Part shown: piece by piece, positions 25,302 to 30,420 of the stretch
Numbering within the stretch: position 1 is the first letter of the stretch
How the letters are laid out: the number at the start of each line of letters is the position of its first letter
Assembly: GCA_001275005.1 (NCBI GenBank)
Contig: JWZX01003095.1
Location: forward strand, 1-30,420
DNA length: 30,420 nucleotides
Direction of reading: 5' to 3'
Source: Chrysochromulina tobinii
Taxonomy: Eukaryota > Haptophyta > Prymnesiales > Chrysochromulinaceae
Made by a program: the position numbers and the translations under genes
Notes under the pieces: generated by a model
Database searches by the model: none
Told to the model about the DNA's origin: nothing
Seen by the model: only the letters and a program-made list of their open reading frames with translations

Positions 25302-28300
25302 ATGGCTGCGAGATTAGCTCGATGGCTCCTGTCGGTTCCGCTTGTCAAGATGGCGGCGTTCCCGCAAATTTTCCCGAACGCAATCGATACTCTTCCCGGC
25401 GAGACGCCGTGGACCGCCGAGGCTGCCGACGCGCTTTTGGCTGCCGACTTCATGCAGGCTGAGTACAAGTGGCAGGCGGCGCTCGATCTGTATCGGAAGG
25501 CCCTGTCGCTCTCACCAACCCCGCCGGCCTTCCAGAGCTACGTCATCAACAACAACATTGGCTGGAGCCTGTTCCAACTCAACCACTGGACCGAGGCGGA
25601 GGAATACTACCAGATGGCCCTCCGAGCGGTGCCGGCTGCGCCACCGACGGACCACGCCTACATCAACATGGCGACGCTGTTCAAAGCACAGGGCAAGCCG
25701 AAGGCGGCGATCGAGGCGTTCCGATCGGCCGTCCAGCTCACCAAGATGCTTCCGATTTGGGCGCAGCTCGGCCGCGCGCTCATGATGGAGTTCCGCGTGG
25801 ACGAGGCGATGTCCACACTTCAGGAGGGCCTCGCATACCGCGGCGACGCCGATCCGGGCGCGCAGGAGTGCCACTGGCTCCTGGGCACGCTCAACATGTG
25901 GCGGCGTCGCTGGTCGACCGCCTCGACGCACTTCATCAAGTCGATTGATCTCGGGCTGCCTCACGACGCAAGCGGCTGTCGCGGCGGCCGTTGGGCGGTT
26001 ACAGAAGGGTGGTCGAATACGGGCGTGGTCACGGTGCACCCGCTCGCGACCGATCTGATCGTCGAGGCGCTCCACGTCGTGCTCGAGCAGACCCATGTCC
26101 ATCCGAAGCTCATCGCACGGTTGGCGAGCGACGCGGAGAAGGAAGAGTCCTATCGCGATGCCCACGCTGTCGGGAACCGTGTGCGAGCGCGCGCGCTGCA
26201 GCAGCACACGGCGCTCGCCACCGCGCCGTTCACCGACGCACATGCCCTCGAGACGTACAGCGATGCGCCCGACACGTCGCGCCCTGACAGGCCCCATGCT
26301 GACAAAGCGCTCCGCGAGGGATGCTGCGGGCTCAAACGCGACGCGGCGGCGGCGAAGGCTACGGCGAATGAGCCCTCAGCGTACAAGCTCGTTGAGCTCC
26401 GCAACGTACTCGTCGAGGGACAGAAGCTCACCTCGCTCTTCCACGGCGCGCCGGAGTGCGTCTACTATGTCGGCGAGCACTCGGCGAGCGGGCTGCACTC
26501 GGCCGACTTTGGGGTCTCGGACCGTGAGCAAAACTCGTCCTATGACAAGACGACACCTTTCCAAGTCAAGACACAGTTCATCTCGAACCCGACGTTTGCC
26601 GTCTTCGACGTGCGTGGCGCGTCGCAGGGCGACGCATACAATGCACAGGGATCGCTCCTGACGAAACTCCTCGTGCTGCTCCACGTGGTCATTGGTCCAC
26701 GGCTCCAGCTCGCTAACCCTGTCGACTACGATGAGGCGAAGATGTTCCTGCCCCAGTTCCTCGCTCAGCAACTCGCTCTGCTTAAGGAACCGCTCCGGTC
26801 GGCGGGAGCCTTCTTCACGCACTCCGACGAAGGTTCGAAGGAGCTTCCGGCTGTGCTCCAGGATCAGGTGTGATTGCCATCCTGATTGCTATCCTGATTG
26901 CCATCCTGATGGCTATCCTGAATGCCATCTGAGCGATCCCGCTCATCGACCTCAGAACATTTTTGTGCACGTCTGGGCGCCCGGTGTGCGCTACCACTTC
27001 AAGCGGCTGCTGCTGCTCGATATCGAGCCTCCGCGGCTCCACTCGGGCGGTAGCGCCGCCGAGCCGAGCGCAAAGGCGAGCGCCAAGAGCACGACCAACC
27101 TGAAGCTCGCACTGCTCCGCACGCGACAGTCGTGGCGCATCCCCGTCGGCTCGCCCTTTCGGCTGCACTACATGCGCCGCTCGGGCCTGCTGCTCCATCG
27201 GGCCTCCGTGCGCTTCGCCGCTGGCTGCGTCCTCGGCGCTTCGTCGGAGGACTCGGCGCCACACATCCTCTTCCTACAGAGCCACGCCGAAGAGAAGTAT
27301 GGAGTCATCAAGGGTGAGAAGAAGCTCATCGACGCGCTTCGTGCTCGCTTCGGCGATGCGCTCCAGCTGAACAAGGAAAAGTTCGTCGAGTACCAGATGC
27401 ATGGTCCGCCTCGACGAGCTCCACTGATTGCCTGATTGCCTGATTGCCTGATTGCCTGTGGTACGAGATACGACTCACCTGGTGCGCCTCGACGAGCTCC
27501 AGTGATTGCCTGATTGCCTGTGAGCTCGGAGCACGAGATACGACTCATCTGGTGCGTCTCGACGAGCTCCAGTGAGCTCTTCCCTAATTTGGCAAGTGCC
27601 CCCCTACTTCATGGCAGGTCAACTTCATCTAGGCATGCCGCTTCTCGAGGTGGCCGCCGCCTTCGGCGCCGCGACGGCGGTCATCGGCTCCCGCGGCAAC
27701 TGGCTGGTCAACATCATGTACTGCGAGGCGGGCACTCCCATTTTCATGCTGCCCAGCTTCGACGCCCTCTCTCGCGAGTACGACGCGCAGGGGGTGCCGC
27801 CGCCGCCGCCGCCGCCGCCGCTGAGCAGCTCCAAGACTACGAGGGAGGTCCAGCGCGATGAGATCGCGCCGAGTGATGGGTACTTCACGTACTTGGCAGC
27901 GGCGCTCGATCTGCCCCTCACACTGCTCGCTCACAGGCGTGCACACCCATACGGCAACTTTTCGGTGCCACCCTACTTGGCCGCGAAGCTCGCGCAGTCG
28001 GTCGAGAAGGAGCTGATCAAAGTCGGACGTTGGCGCGCGCCGCCCCCACTGCCGGGGCAGCAGATGAATTCGAAGACCGAAGGAAAAGGGGCGGCGGCGG
28101 CACGGCCGAATGCGCCGCCGCCGCAAGCGGACACGCCAAGCGCGAAACCGCGGAGCTCCGCCTCGAAGTGGTTTCCTTCCTTCCTGCTCCCCTTCACCAC
28201 CACGCAGCCGCCACCGCCGCTCGCGCCGCCGCCGCCGCCGCGCGCGCTGCCGCCGCCCAAGCCGCCCGCCCGCCCGCCGCCAGCACCAGCACCGCCGCTG

Positions 28301-30007
28301 CCCGCCACGGGGCCCGCTGCGGCAGCTCTCACGACTCCGAGCGCCACGACGCAGCAGCGGCCAGGTCTCGTCAAGATCGGCATTAACGAAGCAGGCCAGG
28401 CGGGCCTTGTGGCAGGTAGTCGCGCGTTCGCGGGCCTCTCGGCACTCGAGACGCCATTTGGGAGAGGCTTCCGCCTTGTTCTACCTGACACGCTCGGGGA
28501 GAGTCTCGGAAGCACGGCCCTTGGCGGCGAACCCCTCGGCGGCGCTTCCCATGGCGAGGGCCATGGCGACGGGGATGGCGACGGCAGCACGGGCGTGGGT
28601 GCTAGCGGCGCCGTCGCTCGTGGCGATCGTCAGCCATCAGCCACCGCCGGCGGCGGCGGCAGCAGCAGCAACGGCAGGAGCGGCGGTGGTAGCAGCAGCA
28701 GCAGCAGCTCGGACGCCGGCGGTGCCATGGCTCCGACGCCGCCAGAGGCTGCTACCACGGCGACCATTCCGGCGGCGAGAAATATCCTGTCGATGCCTCC
28801 GCCACCGCGGCCTCCGCGGATTGCGACGCCTAACATCGCGGCCCGGCCGCCGCCGCCACCACTCGACGAGGCTGAGGACGAGGTTCATGACGTGGCTGAG
28901 GCTGAGCCTCGCAAGGATGAGCCGCCAGTCCAGAGGCATCTGGGCACGTTCAACACACTGGATGCGGCTGCCGACGCCGTGGCCAAGGCCTACAAGAAAG
29001 CTGGAGGAAAACCGCACAGCCACCAGTATCCGGCGGGCTTGCAGGCAGAGGCGAGGCAGTCGGAGAAGCCGAAGAAGCTCAAGGCCGGCGGCGCAGCGAA
29101 TGGAGACGCGCCCGAGTCGCGGCAGACTGTGACGCTCACTATCGGAGAATCCGAAGATGGTCGAGTTTGGGGAGTTTGGGGAGAAGCAGATTTTGACGGA
29201 ACCAGAGTTTGGGGAGAAGCAGACCCCTTGATGCTGGGCGAGAAGCAGAAGATGGTCGATGCCAGCGTCGCAGCGAATCGTGATGCACCCGAACCGCTGC
29301 TGCCGCCGTCGCCACCGCCGCCGCCGCCGCCGCTGCACATTCACATCGATCATAGTGCGGCGATACCTGCCAAAGATGCTCACGAGAGCTGCCGTGAGGG
29401 GAGCCGTGGGTGCGACGCCAGCAAGCCCGTAAGCATGTCCGCAGAATCGACTTCAGAGGAAGCAGCAGCCTTCACACTCTTCGTGAGGAACTCGGCAATG
29501 TTCAGCACAGCTTTCACGCTCCGAGAGGCCAGAGTGCTTGCAGGAGCCGTTGCCCAGGAATCGGGCGCCAAACCGGGTATCAAACCCGGTATGAGTGGCC
29601 AAAGCGTCCGTGATGCGGTACGCAAGATCCAAGAGGAGAGGGTGGCCGCAGGGTACCCTTTGAGTGAGGATGATTCGCTGTACAGCCGGATGCTGCACAG
29701 CAAAGCGAGTGCGGCGGCGGCGGCGGCCGCGGCGGTGGCGGCCTGGGAGGCGTCACAGGAGGACAGCGCGTCATACGAGGCATCACTAGCCACGCCGTCG
29801 CCGAAAGGCGTGGCGATGACGGGCAAGGAGGTGTCGAGGAGCGCCAACTTTGCCCGCGCGGTTGAGCTCGCCTCCCAGATGCACGAGGTGCTCGTGAAGC
29901 TCGACGTCGATGAGCGCACCACCTTCCGATCGACCGATCAGTGGCTTCACGTGCTTGGTGATCTGGTGTCCCAGGAGCACTCGTTGAGGAAGTTCATCCA
30001 GGCGTAG
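25302..30007 (+). CDS. TPR plus GT61-like glycosyltransferase with long proline-rich tail, three exons
   Basis: Exons 25302-26867, 26956-27403 and 27633-30007 give about 1462 residues. The start MAARLARWLLSVPLVK could be an anchor or signal; ATG 25350 is an alternative. Residues about 45-220 hold tetratricopeptide repeats (WQAALDLYRKALSLSP; WTEAEEYYQMALRAVP; PKAAIEAFRSAVQL; STLQEGLAY). The second and third exons read like the catalytic end of GT61 enzymes: LIDALRARFGDALQL, then LLEVAAAFGAATAVIGSRGN and MYCEAGTPIFMLPS, where GT61 has the IGpHGA and NmlFc motifs. The usual His of that motif is Arg here, so activity is uncertain. From about 28020 on come Pro, Ser and Gly runs, an AP2-like scrap (LGTFNTLDAAADAVAKAY) and a helical C-terminus. 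A TPR plus GT61 layout suggests a protein glycosyltransferase. Confidence 0.6.
26868..26955 (+). other. Predicted intron with 12-bp TGATTGCCATCC tandem repeat
   Basis: Donor GATCAG|GTGTGATT, acceptor GACCTCAG|AAC, 88 bases, phase 0. Five 12-bp units (TGATTGCCATCC and variants) fill 26872-26930. CTGAT occurs three times, plus CTGAA and CTGAG. Read-through stops at the second codon of the intron. Confidence 0.8.
27404..27632 (+). other. Predicted intron with TGATTGCC repeats inside a 70-78-bp triplication
   Basis: Donor GCATG|GTCCGC and acceptor CATCTAG|GC give phase 1 and join QMHG to MPLLEVAAAFG. Three copies of TGGTSCGYCTCGACGAGCTC start at 27402, 27480 and 27550, the first spanning the donor. 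ACGAGATACGACTCA precedes the second and third. Runs of TGATTGCC (five, then two) lie between them. The acceptor is the least certain end. Confidence 0.6.
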
Positions 30008-30420
30008 GCGAGCTTCGCGCCCCAATGAAGCGCCGGCGCTTAGTAAAGCAAATAATTGAAATCACAGAGCCAGCCAGCCCGCAGCCGGCCAGCGCTGGGG
30101 GTACGTTGATCGTTGTCGCCGGCGCCGACCTGTATCCTGTACTGTTGTGTACTCCACGACTCGACTACGGGCCGCAAATCGTCTATTTTTATCCGGTACA
30201 TGGACTCGACGTACACCCAAGAGCGCCTGCCTAAAATGGTAAAATTCCCCCCGGCGCGGGAACCGACCCGGGGTGGTTTCGCCCGTGGTGTTACCAGTTC
30301 CACCGACTCGGCGCGGCGGCGCGGGGCTGTGCGGGGCCGGCGACCACCGAATACCATATTAGGCAGGCGCTATATGTATCCTCGGTCCGAAAATTTCTAC
30401 CGGTACTGTACTGTACCGGT
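30008..30420. other. Downstream region with terminal ACCGGTAC inverted repeat
   Basis: I see no gene. A GC-rich stretch (30240-30345) is followed by an inverted repeat at 30399-30420 (ACCGGTAC, six bases, GTACCGGT) that reaches the window end. The same 8-mer occurs upstream of the fucosyltransferase-like gene, so this may be the upstream region of a gene beyond the window. Confidence 0.4.

Noticed and set aside
28880-29020. AP2/ERF DNA-binding domain in the TPR/GT61-like tail
   Set aside because: Only the LGTF...AA..A..AY half of the domain can be seen; the WVAEIR-type strand is missing.

Overview
The window looks like nuclear DNA of a GC-rich alga with a secondary red plastid. A haptophyte is my best guess; a pelagophyte or similar stramenopile cannot be excluded. 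The signs are multi-exon genes with short GT-AG (and one apparent GC-AG) introns, many alanine, serine and proline runs, no operons or Shine-Dalgarno sites, and three plastid proteins (HCF136, DnaJ, a sugar phosphate cyclase). Each of the three starts with a signal peptide followed by an aromatic residue in an A-[FYW]-like context, as in bipartite plastid targeting. No rRNA, tRNA, CRISPR array or intact transposon was found.

Layout, left to right: a minus-strand SFT2-like membrane protein running off the left edge (1-3464); plastid HCF136/Ycf48 (3652-4896, +); a gamma-glutamylcyclotransferase-like protein (5428-6102, -); a fucosyltransferase-like protein (6523-7989, +); a plastid-targeted sugar phosphate cyclase of the EEVS/DDGS type (8666-10474, -); a GT-A type glycosyltransferase (10687-12036, +) that probably splices into a DUF707-like domain (to 13761); a small zinc-knuckle protein (13900-14412, +); plastid DnaJ (14602-15873, +); an unknown protein (16302-16817, -); an F-box/NHL protein (17049-18316, +); a 1.8 kb gene-poor stretch with a decayed NHL fragment; a four-exon gene with EF-hands, an IQ motif, an arginine-type ADP-ribosyltransferase domain, LRR-like sequence and ankyrin repeats (20119-24030, -); a ketopantoate reductase-like protein (24253-25146, +); and a TPR plus GT61-like protein with a very long proline-rich tail (25302-30007, +).

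Genes mostly alternate in strand, giving five head-to-head pairs with short shared upstream regions. Three themes recur: plastid function, glycan synthesis (four glycosyltransferase-type modules), and large multi-domain signalling proteins.

The most unusual signal is in the introns. Several are built of short tandem repeats whose sense strand always reads CTGAT followed by G/T-rich and CC-containing sequence, so every unit holds a branch-point-like CTRAY word and a TGA stop. Four introns are also flanked by direct repeats that span the splice sites, or contain repeated copies of splice-site sequence. This suggests that introns here are born or enlarged by local duplication of exon sequence containing AG|GT or AG|GC.
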